Positions 45,074 through 55,700 of a stretch of 64,000 nucleotides of DNA are shown one piece after another. The translations under genes were made by a program, and so were the position numbers. The DNA is from Commensalibacter papalotli (lineage in GTDB: Bacteria; Pseudomonadota; Alphaproteobacteria; Acetobacterales; Acetobacteraceae), in assembly GCF_947179115.1 (NCBI RefSeq), contig NZ_CAMXCI010000001.1, positions 682,001 to 746,000 of the forward strand, in the 5' to 3' direction. Position 1 is the first letter of the stretch. Each line of letters opens with the position of its first letter. Below the pieces are notes generated by a model. The model saw only the letters and a list, made by a program, of their open reading frames with translations, was not told the DNA's origin and searched no databases.

Positions 45074-46309
45074 ATGAGTAAACTTCCAACCTCTCCGCTA
45101 GCGGTTGCTCTCCCTTCATTACCTCCTGTTCCTGGAGTGCGCTTGGCTTCTATTGAAGCAGGGTTGAGATATTCGGGGCGCTTGGATTTAACTTTGATGG
45201 AATTTGCACCTTCTACAACGGTTGCTGGTGTATTTACTAAAAACAAATGCCCTGGAGCCCCTATCGATTGGTGTCGTAGCGTTTTAAGCAATGGTACAGC
45301 CAGAGGATTATTGGTTAATGCAGGTATTGCCAACGTTTTTACAGGCAAAGCTGGCTTTGAAGCAGTTCAACATTCTGCTGAAGCTGCTGCAAAAGCTATT
45401 GGCTGTCATGCAGAAGAAATATTTGTAGCCTCTACAGGTGTTATTGGTGAACAATTACCTTATCAAAAAATTGTACATATTATACCAAAACTCTATCAAC
45501 AACTTGATGATAATCAGTGGACAGAAACCGCACAAGCGATCTTAACCACAGACACCTTTGCCAAAGGCTATTCTTTGAAAACCAAAATTGGCACAGAAAC
45601 GGTCATTATTCAAGGAATTGCAAAAGGCAGTGGCATGATCGCCCCTGATATGGCAACTATGCTTTCTTTTGTAACAACAGATGCCAAACTGCCCGCGTCT
45701 GTTTTACAAGCATTATTGTCGGAAAAAGTTAAAACAACCTTCAATGCAATTACCGTAGACTCTGATACCTCCACCTCTGATACGCTCCTCTTATTCGCGA
45801 CAGGCATTGCCAACACTCCTGAGATTACCGATGCTTCTGATCCACGCCTGACTGATTTTGCAAATAGCCTTGAAAAAATACTGAAAGAGCTTGCTTTATT
45901 AGTTATCAAAGACGGTGAAGGGGTCAGTAAACTGATCGAAATTACCGTTGATGGAGCCGTCAGTCACGAATCTGCCCATAAAATTGCGATGGCTATAGGT
46001 AATTCACCACTTGTCAAAACTGCGATTACAGGTGAAGACGCCAATTGGGGGCGCGTTGTTATGGCTGTTGGAAAAGCTGGAGAGCCTGCTAATCGTGACA
46101 CTTTATCCGTTTCTATTGGTGGGGTTTGGGTGGCTCATGAAGGTGGGGTTTTGTCTGATTATGACCGCACAATAGTTGATCGTCATATGTCAGAAGAAAC
46201 CGTTAAAATTAAAGTTGATCTTCATTTGGGAAATGGTACAGCAACGATATGGAGTTGTAATCTTACCAAAGGATATATTGACATTAATGGCTCTTATCTT
46301 CGTTCTTAA
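45074..46309 (+). CDS. argJ: Bifunctional glutamate N-acetyltransferase / N-acetylglutamate synthase
   Basis: ArgJ, 411 residues from ATG 45074, which has AAAGG upstream; the TTG at 45044 adds an unlikely head. The autocleavage site is PDMATMLSF, where the Thr becomes the N-terminal nucleophile of the beta chain, and IKGEDANWGRV-like TGEDANWGRVVMAVGKAG is present. It transfers acetyl from N-acetylornithine to glutamate in arginine synthesis. The alpha and beta chains form after self-cleavage. No other arg gene is adjacent. Confidence 0.95.
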   Translation: MSKLPTSPLAVALPSLPPVPGVRLASIEAGLRYSGRLDLTLMEFAPSTTVAGVFTKNKCPGAPIDWCRSVLSNGTARGLLVNAGIANVFTGKAGFEAVQHSAEAAAKAIGCHAEEIFVASTGVIGEQLPYQKIVHIIPKLYQQLDDNQWTETAQAILTTDTFAKGYSLKTKIGTETVIIQGIAKGSGMIAPDMATMLSFVTTDAKLPASVLQALLSEKVKTTFNAITVDSDTSTSDTLLLFATGIANTPEITDASDPRLTDFANSLEKILKELALLVIKDGEGVSKLIEITVDGAVSHESAHKIAMAIGNSPLVKTAITGEDANWGRVVMAVGKAGEPANRDTLSVSIGGVWVAHEGGVLSDYDRTIVDRHMSEETVKIKVDLHLGNGTATIWSCNLTKGYIDINGSYLRS

Positions 46310-46347
46310 TTTTTCTCTTTTTCTCTTATTTTGGAATATCTTGTTTT

Positions 46348-47544
46348 ATGAGCGCTGCTGAAACTCTTACCTCTCCTTCTTTGATGGATTTAACCCAAGA
46401 AGAAAAAGCCAGAATTTTGGCTAAATCTGCACAATTTTCTCCTCCTTCACCGGTTTTACCTGACGGTAGAACTGAGCTGGTGGGAATGTCCCGTGCTGAA
46501 TTAGAACAGTTTTTGGTGGATATGGGAGAGCAACGCTTTCGTACTAAGCAACTGTGGCATTGGATCTATCACAAAGGGGCCACGGACTTTAACGAAATGA
46601 CTTCTATTGGCAAACCTTTGCGTGCCAAATTATTAGATCGCTGTGTAGTCAGTAGACCAAAAGTTGTGACTGAGCAAACCTCTAAAGACGAAACGCGTAA
46701 GTTCCTTTTCCAATTCAGAGACGGTCAAGAGGCAGAAACGGTTTATATTCCAGACCGCAGGGCAGATCGTGGTGCTGTTTGTATTTCATCTCAAGTAGGC
46801 TGTACGCTTTCTTGTCGTTTTTGTCATACTGGCACGCAAAATCTGGTACGTAATCTTGGTGCTGCAGAAATTATTGGACAGTTTATGGCTACCAGAGACA
46901 GTTATGGTGAATGGCCAACGCCTACGGCAGATCGCCCCAGATTATTATCAACCATTGTTTTAATGGGTATGGGTGAGCCTTTATATAATTATGAAAACAT
47001 TGCCAAAGCCATGCGTATTGCTATGGATGACGAGGGTATCGGTATCTCAAGGCGCAGAATTACACTCTCCACTTCTGGTGTTGTACCTATGATGGATCAA
47101 TGCGGAAGTGACTTGGCAATTAATCTGGCAATTTCTTTACATGCTGTCAGAGACGATCTGCGAAATGAAATTGTCCCTTTAAACCGTAAATATCCAATTA
47201 AAGATGTCCTTGATGCTTGTCGTCGTTATCCTGCAGCCAGCAATTCGCGACGTATTACATTTGAATATATCATGTTACGCGGTATTAACGACAGCGAAGC
47301 TGAAGCTCATGAATTGGTTCGTTTATTAAAAGGTATTCATGCCAAGGTTAATCTTATTCCATTCAACCCTTGGCCAGGAAGCGATTATAAACCTTCTCAT
47401 ACCCAACAAGTGCAAAAATTTGCTGATATTATTATGCAAGCTGGATACTCATCCCCTATTCGAACCCCACGTGGCAGAGATATCTTGGCTGCATGTGGGC
47501 AATTACGCACCGAAAGTCAACGGGTAAGAGCAGCTGATAAGTGA
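46348..47544 (+). CDS. rlmN: Dual-specificity 23S rRNA / tRNA m2A methyltransferase RlmN
   Basis: Radical SAM enzyme of 398 residues. The cluster motif is CTLSCRFCHTG, the N-terminal part holds the RNA-binding LWHWIYHKGATDF, and the C-terminal catalytic Cys region is GRDILAACGQLR. It methylates A2503 of 23S rRNA and A37 of some tRNAs. Short distance to argJ (38 bp) suggests shared transcription. Confidence 0.95.
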   Translation: MSAAETLTSPSLMDLTQEEKARILAKSAQFSPPSPVLPDGRTELVGMSRAELEQFLVDMGEQRFRTKQLWHWIYHKGATDFNEMTSIGKPLRAKLLDRCVVSRPKVVTEQTSKDETRKFLFQFRDGQEAETVYIPDRRADRGAVCISSQVGCTLSCRFCHTGTQNLVRNLGAAEIIGQFMATRDSYGEWPTPTADRPRLLSTIVLMGMGEPLYNYENIAKAMRIAMDDEGIGISRRRITLSTSGVVPMMDQCGSDLAINLAISLHAVRDDLRNEIVPLNRKYPIKDVLDACRRYPAASNSRRITFEYIMLRGINDSEAEAHELVRLLKGIHAKVNLIPFNPWPGSDYKPSHTQQVQKFADIIMQAGYSSPIRTPRGRDILAACGQLRTESQRVRAADK

Positions 47545-47680
47545 TTTCTGGCAATAATGGATTTTATATAAATCTTTTTTTCTTAAAAATGACATATTTT
47601 CTTGTAAGCATTAAATTTACTTATATATTAGCTATTTATTATTATAATAATGCAACCACAACAATAAGAGACATTAATTA

Positions 47681-48562
47681 ATGGTCGTTAATGCCCGCCG
47701 TGGCCTTAGATTTATCATACAAGATAGTATCAAGGCGCTTTTTATTCTATTCATATGGGATATGATGGTTGTTATTTGTTATAAATTATTTCATATTGAT
47801 ATGTTCGATCAATCAGCTTTACCAACAGCTATGATCGGCTCTGTACTCGTATTATTTATGAATTTCAGAAATAATACTGCCTATAATCGATGGTGGGAGG
47901 CCAGATCTCATTGGGGCTTGATCACCAATAATTGTCGTTCTTTTTCCAGACAATGCTCTACTATTTTAAAAGGTCATCCAGATTTAACCCGTGCTATTGC
48001 TGGATACGCTTATGTTTTAGCATATCACTTACGTAATAAAGATGCTTTATTAAATAGCAATGTTAAACGTGTGTTACCTGTCCATATTCAAGAATACATT
48101 AAAGGGTTAAGAAATCAGCCCAACGGTGTTTTATTTCAAATCGGATTAATGGTTACACAGGAATGTGAAAAAAAGAAGATTGATGGTGCCATTCACTCTC
48201 AAATAGACCGTATTTTGTCTGATATTGCCAATGCTCAAGGCGCTTTGGAAAGAATTAAAAATACGCCCTTATCTATTCAATTTTCTACTTTACCGCGTTT
48301 TCTAACTGAAATTACTTGTGTTATCTTACCTTTCTCTATGGTACAAACTTTGGGTTGGTTAACACCGCTTGGCTCTGCTTTAGTAGGGTTCTTATTCATA
48401 GCCTTGGATAAAATCGGCAGTGATTTACAAAATCCCTTTGATGAAAGCCCACACTCTTTACCGATGCTAACCATGACACGCAGTTTAGAAATTGATTTGT
48501 TAGAGCAAATTGGCGATCCAACAGGTGCTCCGATTGCACCTGTGAATGGTATTCAATGGTAA
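47681..48562 (+). CDS. Bestrophin-family channel protein (UPF0187/YneE)
   Basis: 293 residues, with membrane helices at about 12-35 and 210-245 and the family motif NFRNNTAYNRWWEARSHWG. The C-terminal region (FDESPHSLPMLTMTRSLEIDLLEQIG) fits bacterial bestrophins, which form pentameric anion or cation channels. Substrate ion unknown. It lies alone between rlmN and carD with 136 bp upstream. Confidence 0.85.
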   Translation: MVVNARRGLRFIIQDSIKALFILFIWDMMVVICYKLFHIDMFDQSALPTAMIGSVLVLFMNFRNNTAYNRWWEARSHWGLITNNCRSFSRQCSTILKGHPDLTRAIAGYAYVLAYHLRNKDALLNSNVKRVLPVHIQEYIKGLRNQPNGVLFQIGLMVTQECEKKKIDGAIHSQIDRILSDIANAQGALERIKNTPLSIQFSTLPRFLTEITCVILPFSMVQTLGWLTPLGSALVGFLFIALDKIGSDLQNPFDESPHSLPMLTMTRSLEIDLLEQIGDPTGAPIAPVNGIQW

Positions 48563-48650
48563 ATTTAATTGAACATATCTCAATTGTTTCTTCGAATCTG
48601 AATAAATAATTTTAGTGACAATATGTCAAAATTATGATAAGGTCGTTTAA

Positions 48651-49238
48651 ATGAATATATTCCGTTCCTCCCCAAAAGGCGGTGTCACAGATGAAATGGC
48701 ACGCGCTGCTATTGCGAAAACCGCGACCCAAGAAGTAACTAATAAAGATACTTTTCCTTTTCAAGAAGGCGATGCCATCGTGTATGCCGCACATGGAGTT
48801 GGGCGTGTTGATCGTATCGGTGTAGAAGATATCGCTGGTACGAAACTGGAAATGATTCAAATCTCTTTTCCAGATAATCAAATGACTTTACGTATCCCTT
48901 TGTCAAAAGCAAAAAAAGCGGGACTTCGTAAAATTGCATCCAGAGAAATCGTAAGCAAAGCCATGTCGACCATTAAGGGCAAGCCACAAAATAACAAAGG
49001 CATGTGGGCCAGACGAGCTGTTGTTTATCAAGAAAAAATTAACTCTGGTGACCTTATTCAGATTGCCGAAGTTTTACGCGACTTGCGCCGAAATGTTGAC
49101 AGTCTTGATGGAAGCTTCAGCGAAAGAAAATTATTTGAAGCTGCACAAGAACGTTTCGTAGCTGAAGTTGCTGTTTTAGAATCTAAAGACACAACGACTG
49201 TTCTAAATGAATTAACAGAAGTTATGAAATCAGCTTAA
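48651..49238 (+). CDS. CarD-family transcription regulator
   Basis: 195 residues: an N-terminal CarD/TRCF RNA-polymerase-interacting domain (about 35-95; FPFQEGDAIVYAAHGVGRVDRIGV) and a C-terminal helical domain (about 95-190) with RRAVVYQEKINSGDLIQIAEVLRDL and SFSERKLFEAAQERF. Such proteins bind the RNA polymerase beta subunit and stabilise open promoters, often at rRNA genes. In alphas the homologue CdnL is common. The gene ends with a clear terminator. Confidence 0.93.
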   Translation: MNIFRSSPKGGVTDEMARAAIAKTATQEVTNKDTFPFQEGDAIVYAAHGVGRVDRIGVEDIAGTKLEMIQISFPDNQMTLRIPLSKAKKAGLRKIASREIVSKAMSTIKGKPQNNKGMWARRAVVYQEKINSGDLIQIAEVLRDLRRNVDSLDGSFSERKLFEAAQERFVAEVAVLESKDTTTVLNELTEVMKSA

Positions 49239-49258
49239 TTAATCAATTTCAGGTTATC

Positions 49259-49291
49259 AAAAAAGAGGGTTTAAATAACCCTCTTTTTTTT
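49259..49291 (+). terminator. Intrinsic terminator after carD
   Basis: A stem AAAAAAGAGGGTT / AACCCTCTTTTTT around TAAAT at about 49272-49276, followed by T. The stem has 13 bp and the arm itself supplies the T-tract. Confidence 0.85.
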
Positions 49292-49377
49292 TGATAAATA
49301 GTTTTTTTAGGTTATTATACGATTTCTTTATTTTTATCATTAATAAAAAATATTTTATAATAAAGTTTATAACCATC

Positions 49378-51126
49378 ATGTTTTTCAAAAATAAACGCCC
49401 CTCTTTACCTTTATCCCTTACTCAGCAGCAACTAGTATCTTCCTTAACGAACATTGTTGGAGCTCGAAATATTATAACCAGCCCTAACAAGATGGGATTA
49501 TTTTGCAATGGTTTTCGATATGGGTCAGGTAGGGCAATCGCTGTTGTTCAACCAGATACATTACTGAAACAATGGTATATTTTACAAGCTTGCGTTAACG
49601 CAAATACTATTGTGATTATGCAAGCAGCGAATACAGGATTAACAGGGGGATCAACCCCTGATGGTAATGATTATGATCGTGATATTGTATTAATTAACAC
49701 GATGAAAATGAAGAATATATATCTTATCAATAATGCAGAACAGGTTGTTTGCTTACCTGGTGCTACTTTGAATGAACTTGAAAAAAAACTTAAACCTTAT
49801 GCACGTGAACCGCATTCTGTTATTGGTTCTTCTTGTATTGGAGCCTCTGTGCTAGGAGGCATTTGTAATAATTCAGGAGGGGCATTAGTACAACGAGGCC
49901 CAGCCTATACAGAAATGTCCTTATTTGCACAATATACTACAGAAGGAAAATTAGAGTTAGTTAATCATCTAGGTATTGATTTAGGAAATACTCCAGAAGA
50001 AATCTTAACACGTTTAGAAAACGGTCAATTTAACGCCTCACACATACAAAAAACAGATAAATATTGCTCTGATCATCATTATAAAGAAGTTGTCTGCCAA
50101 GTTAATGCCCCTACCCCTGCACGTTATAATGCAAACCCTACACATTTACATGAAGCATCAGGATGCGCGGGAAAACTTGCAATTTTTGCTGTAAGGCTGG
50201 ATTCTTTCGCACAAGAAAAAGAAACAAAAGTGTTCTATATTGGGACTAATAATCCAGATGATTTAACACAAATACGCTATGATCTGTTATCACAACATAT
50301 TATACCTGTTTCTGGAGAGTATATTCATAAAGATGCCTATGATATTGCCGCTGTTTACGGTAAAGATACTTTCTTGTTTATTAATTTTTTCGGAACGGAT
50401 TATATTCCATTACTTTTTAAATTAAAAAATCGCTTTGATTATTTCTCTAAAAAATTTAAATTTTTACCTGAGCACCTCAGTGATAAAATACTCCAGTTTG
50501 CCAGCACTTTATTTCCACAACATTTACCTCAACGCATGAATCACTATGCAAATACATATCAGCATCACTTACTCTTAAAAGTTGGTAAAGCTGATATTGA
50601 TCAAGTAAGCTCCTATCTAAAAAAATTCTTTCAAAAGCGATCTTCTGGCCAATATTTTGAATGTAATACCGATGAAGGTCGTAAAGCTTTTTTACAACGC
50701 TTTGCCGTTGCTGGGGCAGCTGTTCGATATCGTGCTATTCATCATAAAACTGTCGAAAATATACTCGCCCTAGATATTGCTTTACGTCGTAATGATAAAG
50801 AGTGGCTCGAAACGCTTCCCTCTGAAATTGAGAGCAAATGTATGCATAAGCTTTATTATGGTCATTTCTTCTGTCATGTTTTCCATCAAGACTATGTTAT
50901 CCATAAAGGCAATGATATCTTTGCACTTGAAGAGGAAATGTTAAAGATCTTGAATGACAGAGGTGCAGAATATCCAGCAGAACATAATGTTGGTCATTTG
51001 TATCATGCCAAAGAAACATTAAGAAAATTCTATCAAACGCTAGACCCTTGCAATATATTTAATCCTGGGATTGGTAAAACCAGCAAATTAAAATACTGGG
51101 AAAATATGAATAAATTTGATAAATAA
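49378..51126 (+). CDS. dld: Quinone-dependent D-lactate dehydrogenase
   Basis: Peripheral FAD enzyme, about 582 residues, close to E. coli Dld. The FAD-binding PCMH region is seen as VVQPDTLLKQWYILQACV, MQAANTGLTGGSTPDG, CLPGATLNELEKKLKP and SCIGASVLGGICNNSGGALVQRGPAYTEM. The C-terminal part holds the membrane-binding Dld domain (HHLLLKVGKADIDQV, YGHFFCHVFHQDYV, PAEHNVGHLYHAKETL) and ends FNPGIGKTS. The start is ATG 49378; the upstream 29 codons are hydrophobic and overlap the terminator region. It feeds electrons from D-lactate to the quinone pool. Confidence 0.93.
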   Translation: MFFKNKRPSLPLSLTQQQLVSSLTNIVGARNIITSPNKMGLFCNGFRYGSGRAIAVVQPDTLLKQWYILQACVNANTIVIMQAANTGLTGGSTPDGNDYDRDIVLINTMKMKNIYLINNAEQVVCLPGATLNELEKKLKPYAREPHSVIGSSCIGASVLGGICNNSGGALVQRGPAYTEMSLFAQYTTEGKLELVNHLGIDLGNTPEEILTRLENGQFNASHIQKTDKYCSDHHYKEVVCQVNAPTPARYNANPTHLHEASGCAGKLAIFAVRLDSFAQEKETKVFYIGTNNPDDLTQIRYDLLSQHIIPVSGEYIHKDAYDIAAVYGKDTFLFINFFGTDYIPLLFKLKNRFDYFSKKFKFLPEHLSDKILQFASTLFPQHLPQRMNHYANTYQHHLLLKVGKADIDQVSSYLKKFFQKRSSGQYFECNTDEGRKAFLQRFAVAGAAVRYRAIHHKTVENILALDIALRRNDKEWLETLPSEIESKCMHKLYYGHFFCHVFHQDYVIHKGNDIFALEEEMLKILNDRGAEYPAEHNVGHLYHAKETLRKFYQTLDPCNIFNPGIGKTSKLKYWENMNKFDK

Positions 51127-51163
51127 TCGTATAGTTTCTGACCTTTTATTTTGTTGATCAATA

Positions 51164-52771
51164 ATGCCAAATTTTTTAAAGTCTCCTGATGATACATTCA
51201 TTAATCAAACGAACCTCCTTTTACACCAAGGAAAATTTGAGCAAGCACTTACTTTACTGCTTCCATATAAAAATCATAAACTGAGCCAAGCAATTATGAC
51301 TTTACTTGGTATTGCTTATGCTGGCTGTAATCAACCAAAAGAAGCTGCATATCATTTATGCCTTGCACAACAACTCAAAGATTCACCACAACGCCACAGC
51401 TGTGCCGAATTGGAACCGTATCTAGGGAGTTACAATTTATACCCTTCGATTTTTGAGGTTTATCATGAAGCATTATTAAATCATCCGAAAGACGAATTGC
51501 TTTATGTTGGTTATGCCAGTGTTTTACAGCAGACAAAACAATCTGCCAAAGCCGTTCTATACATAAAAAAATGCTTAGCCTTCTCCAAAAATCAAGCAAG
51601 GCTACTCAATATTTTAGCGACAATCCTTTTTGAAGCGGGAAAATATCCGCAAACGTTAAAACTCTACAGTATTTTAGAAAAACATAATGAAAATAACGTA
51701 ACAATCCTTGCAAATCTTGCTTCTTATCATAATGCAGTTAATGATACAGAACAGGCTTTATTATATTATCGCAAAGCTATTATGCTTCAACCAAATTGGC
51801 CAGCGTTACGCGTTAATTATTCTATCTGTTTGCTGAAAGCTGAATATTACTATCAAGGGTGGGTTGAACATGAATGGCGTCTTGACACTCCTAATCACAG
51901 CACTTTACCCAAAGAAACACTTCTCCCTACGCTTACCGATACCATGGATATTACGGGGAAAAAGATTTTAATTACTCAAGAAGAAGGCCTTGGGGATACC
52001 TTAATGTACCTCCGTTATGTACCAGAACTTATCAAACGGGGTGCTATTGTAGAATTATGGATTGCTGAAACCATGAAAGGACTATGTGAGCGCCTTAAAG
52101 GTAAACCCAAAGTGAAAGTTGGAGGTGAAGAACCCCCACCATTTGATTGGCATTGCCCTTTTATTTCCTTGCCCAGAGCCTTGAGTGCTGATCCAAGAAA
52201 AGACAAATTTAAACCATATCTAACAGCTGACCGTAAAAAAGTTATTTATTGGAAAAATAAACTGCCTCAAACCAAACAACTTAAAGTTGGTCTCGTTTGG
52301 GGAGGTTCCCCTCACCCTGGTGAGATTCATGCTATGATGACTGATAACAAACGCTCTATTGATTTATCGAAACTGATACCTTTATTACGCTCTGTAGAAA
52401 ATACTACTTTTGTTAGCTTACAAATGGGACATTATGCAGATCAAATTCATAATCTTCCTAACGATATCTCTATATTTAATCCTATGGATGAAGTCCAGGA
52501 TATGGATGATACTGCTGCGATATTGATGAATTTAGATATCATCATCTCTGTTGATACTTCGGTTATTCACCTTGCTGGAGGACTTGGATGTCCTGCAATT
52601 TTATTAGATAGATTTGACAATTGCTGGCGCTGGATTTCAGGAGAAGAATATAGCCCTTGGTATCCAAAAATCAGAATTGTTCGCCAGACTCGCCCAAGAG
52701 TGTGGAGTGATGTCGTAAAAAAGGCCACTTCTATTTTACAAGAAATGGCTCGCAAACACAAAGCCACATAA
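51164..52771 (+). CDS. TPR protein with C-terminal glycosyltransferase-like domain
   Basis: 535 residues. The N-terminal half (about 10-235) is made of TPR-like helix pairs (KFEQALTLLLPY, AVLYIKKCLAFSKNQARLLNILATILFEAGKY, ALLYYRKAIMLQPNWPALRVNYSICLL). The second half (about 255-535) resembles GT9/GT41-like transferases: EEGLGDTLMYLRYVPELIKRGA, LKVGLVWGGSPHPG, and VDTSVIHLAGGLGCPAILL near the end. Such fusions are found in proteins that glycosylate flagellins or other proteins, but donor and target cannot be told. It is 37 bp after dld and convergent with tamB, 3 bp from its stop. Confidence 0.75.
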   Translation: MPNFLKSPDDTFINQTNLLLHQGKFEQALTLLLPYKNHKLSQAIMTLLGIAYAGCNQPKEAAYHLCLAQQLKDSPQRHSCAELEPYLGSYNLYPSIFEVYHEALLNHPKDELLYVGYASVLQQTKQSAKAVLYIKKCLAFSKNQARLLNILATILFEAGKYPQTLKLYSILEKHNENNVTILANLASYHNAVNDTEQALLYYRKAIMLQPNWPALRVNYSICLLKAEYYYQGWVEHEWRLDTPNHSTLPKETLLPTLTDTMDITGKKILITQEEGLGDTLMYLRYVPELIKRGAIVELWIAETMKGLCERLKGKPKVKVGGEEPPPFDWHCPFISLPRALSADPRKDKFKPYLTADRKKVIYWKNKLPQTKQLKVGLVWGGSPHPGEIHAMMTDNKRSIDLSKLIPLLRSVENTTFVSLQMGHYADQIHNLPNDISIFNPMDEVQDMDDTAAILMNLDIIISVDTSVIHLAGGLGCPAILLDRFDNCWRWISGEEYSPWYPKIRIVRQTRPRVWSDVVKKATSILQEMARKHKAT

Positions 52772-52774
52772 ATT

Positions 52775-55700
52775 TTAGTAATCAAATTTATATAATAACC
52801 CAATGCTACTGCCAGGATCGTTATCTGGTGTTACAAACCCAGATTTATCTTCACCTGTACCAACAGTAGCTGTTGCTTTGAGACGTTTGGTAATATCGAC
52901 TTGCATTTCTGCCTGTGTTCCTTGCGTTCCTGTGGATTGCTTTGCACCCAAATATACCCCTTTCATAAGGTATTTTCCTGCAGAAACGCTGGTTCCTGAA
53001 GACGGGCCTTGGTTACTGCTGCTGCTTCCCCCACCAACAGACAAGCGATCCAGTCCTAGGGATTTGCGCACTGTCCCTATAGGATCAAACCCGCTACCTT
53101 CCCCGCCTAAGGTCGCCAAAGCCACACCAATTTCAGCCATTTGTGTTGTCGATAAACTTTGTGAATCAACACCAAACAATAACATGGCCAAGACACGATC
53201 TTGAGATAATGGTGGAGAAGAACTTAAAGAGATTTTAGGAGAACTGGCATAGCCTGTAATGCCTAAGCTTACTGTATTACCCTCTACTGATTTTTTAACT
53301 TCAAAATCCAAAGAAGGATCAATTTTATGATCTACGTTACTTCCTTTAAAGCCAATAATCCCTCTGGTAAATTCAAGAGAAATACCAGCCATATCAATAT
53401 GACCATTTTGCATTTCAAAGCCACCACTGATTTTGGGTGCATTGGCTGTACCACCAATATGTAAAGAACCCGCCATATCGGTAAATAAGCCAAAGCCACG
53501 AACTAAAATTTGCCCTGCTGACTTTATCGTCAAATCCAAACCAATTTCAGGCCCTGTACCACTGCTCTGCGATGTTTCAACCTTATCCCCAGGGCGTATG
53601 ACTTTCAAAGGGACAACCGAACGCGCCATAGAATGAGGAATATTAATATCAGCACGCTTAATTTTAACTGTTCCGCCTACATCTATTCGTGTTTTTGCCA
53701 TTCCTTTAATATTAATGTCACCATCCAATATCGCTGTAAGTAAATCACTCACTAATGGTTTGGCTTTGTTCATACCGAAATGCAAATTAACAGGAATACC
53801 AGGTTGAAAAATACCAATTTGACCATCTGCGTTCATACTTCCCTCTCCTGCTTTTGCAGAAAAAGATTGCAACACAATACGATCTCTTTGCCCTAAAATA
53901 GAAGCTTGAACATCTCTTAAAGTAACCCCTTGAGCATAATCTCTAAAACTACCTTTAGTTAAATGAATAGCCCCTGTAATCGCTGGAGAGCTCATGCTTC
54001 CATTAACCAACATAGCTATATTAATAAGGCCTTTCACTTGCTGCCCAGAAGCACCAACAATTGCATTAGCCACGGCTAGATCAATATCACCATTCAGTCT
54101 TAATGCAATATTCCCTTTAGGTTGCAAAGGCACCGTTCCATTAACAATAGCATTTACTTTTTGCCCAACTTGAAGTCTGGTATCTAAATTAGCAGTAGTT
54201 CCATTCAAATTGGCCAATGCGGTTAATTGTGCTGGCGGTAATGAAGCCGCACTACCCGTGGTCAGTTGCATATTCTGGGCATTTAAGCGGATATTTCCCT
54301 GAGGTTTTTCAAGAGAGCCTTTTAATTGTGCCTGTATATTTATCACACCTTTGGCATGTAGATCAGGAGCAAAAGGTTTCGCCAATGCAGGGGTAATATT
54401 TTGAATAGACGCGGTTATAGCTAGTTTTGGTTTTATTGTGCCTGCAATATCAACAGTCGCTGGGGCGGCACCCACAGGGGCAACAGACAATCTTAAACGA
54501 TTAACGCTCCATTTTTCACCAAATTCAGCCTGTAGAGGTGCCAATAAACGTATATTTTCCCCTTTGACCAAAGCTGTAAATTTTTGAATATCCACCTTTT
54601 TCTTAAGCAAATCCAAAACTAAAGCTGTATCTATATTGCCTTTTGCATCTAAAAGAGAAGGGAAATTACCATTTAATGTCAGTTTTAAAGCATCCATCCC
54701 ACCACTGGCAGTCATCAAAGCATTTCCTTGAACAACCTTAGGAACTTGTAATTGATTGGCTTGCAGTTTTAAATTTACATTTGGTTTGCCAACAGGATTA
54801 TCAACATAACCTGATAAAGCAATTTTTCCTATCTTAGCTTGAGGCATACTTATCTGACTGTTCAAATCAATCAATAATTTTGATGTTTTTTCTGCTAAGC
54901 TATGAATATCTAAATGAATATTACCATCAATCTTTTGGTTAATTAAACGACCAAAATCTGATAGACGTGCAACATCCAATTTTATAGTCCCAATAGGTAA
55001 CATACTCTTTTCAGGTAAAACTATGTCAGCTACAGCTTTTAAACCACGCCATTCCATCTGCTCAAGCTTTAGGTAATATTGCTTTTCCTTTTCAGCAAGC
55101 CCTGCTTGAAGCTTTATATTAACAGGGGTTTGATCTAAATTGCCCATCAAGGCAACTACTGCAATGGGTCTAGACGTAACATGTTGCGCATTTGCAGTTA
55201 ATTCCAACTGGCTGGGGCGTAACACATAACCACTATTAGCAGTTGTACTTAATGTTGTAGATAATTTTAATGTTGCTGCCAAATCCTGCAAAGAACCATC
55301 GATATTCATTTGAGCATTTGCTTTACCCTTCACCATAGGTGCCGCCGCAGACAAATCTTTGACTTCTAAATTAAGCAAAGCCTTTACTTGTTCGTCAATC
55401 AATGACCCTTGAGCATTTAAATTAACTTGCTTGCCATTAAATACCAAAGATTGAAGTATCACTTTTTGCTTTGGTTCTTGTGTAACTTGAGCATGCAAAC
55501 CAATATGACCTTGCTGACCAATCATTTGCACTGCGATTGGCAATCCACCTGTAATCATCAATGGACCATCAAGATCGATATGAATAGGATTTTTAGGATC
55601 CTCAGGCAAATCGAACGCCATATTCAGAACAGTTGATCCTTTTAAATCAACATTCCCTGTTTCAGCCAAAGGTTTCAGCTCTGGAACATATAGCTCAAGG

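Noticed and set aside
52803..53204. Plus-strand 133-codon frame opposite the tamB 3' end
   Set aside because: It is Pro/Thr/Ser-rich antisense of the beta-strand-rich tamB, with no own signals.
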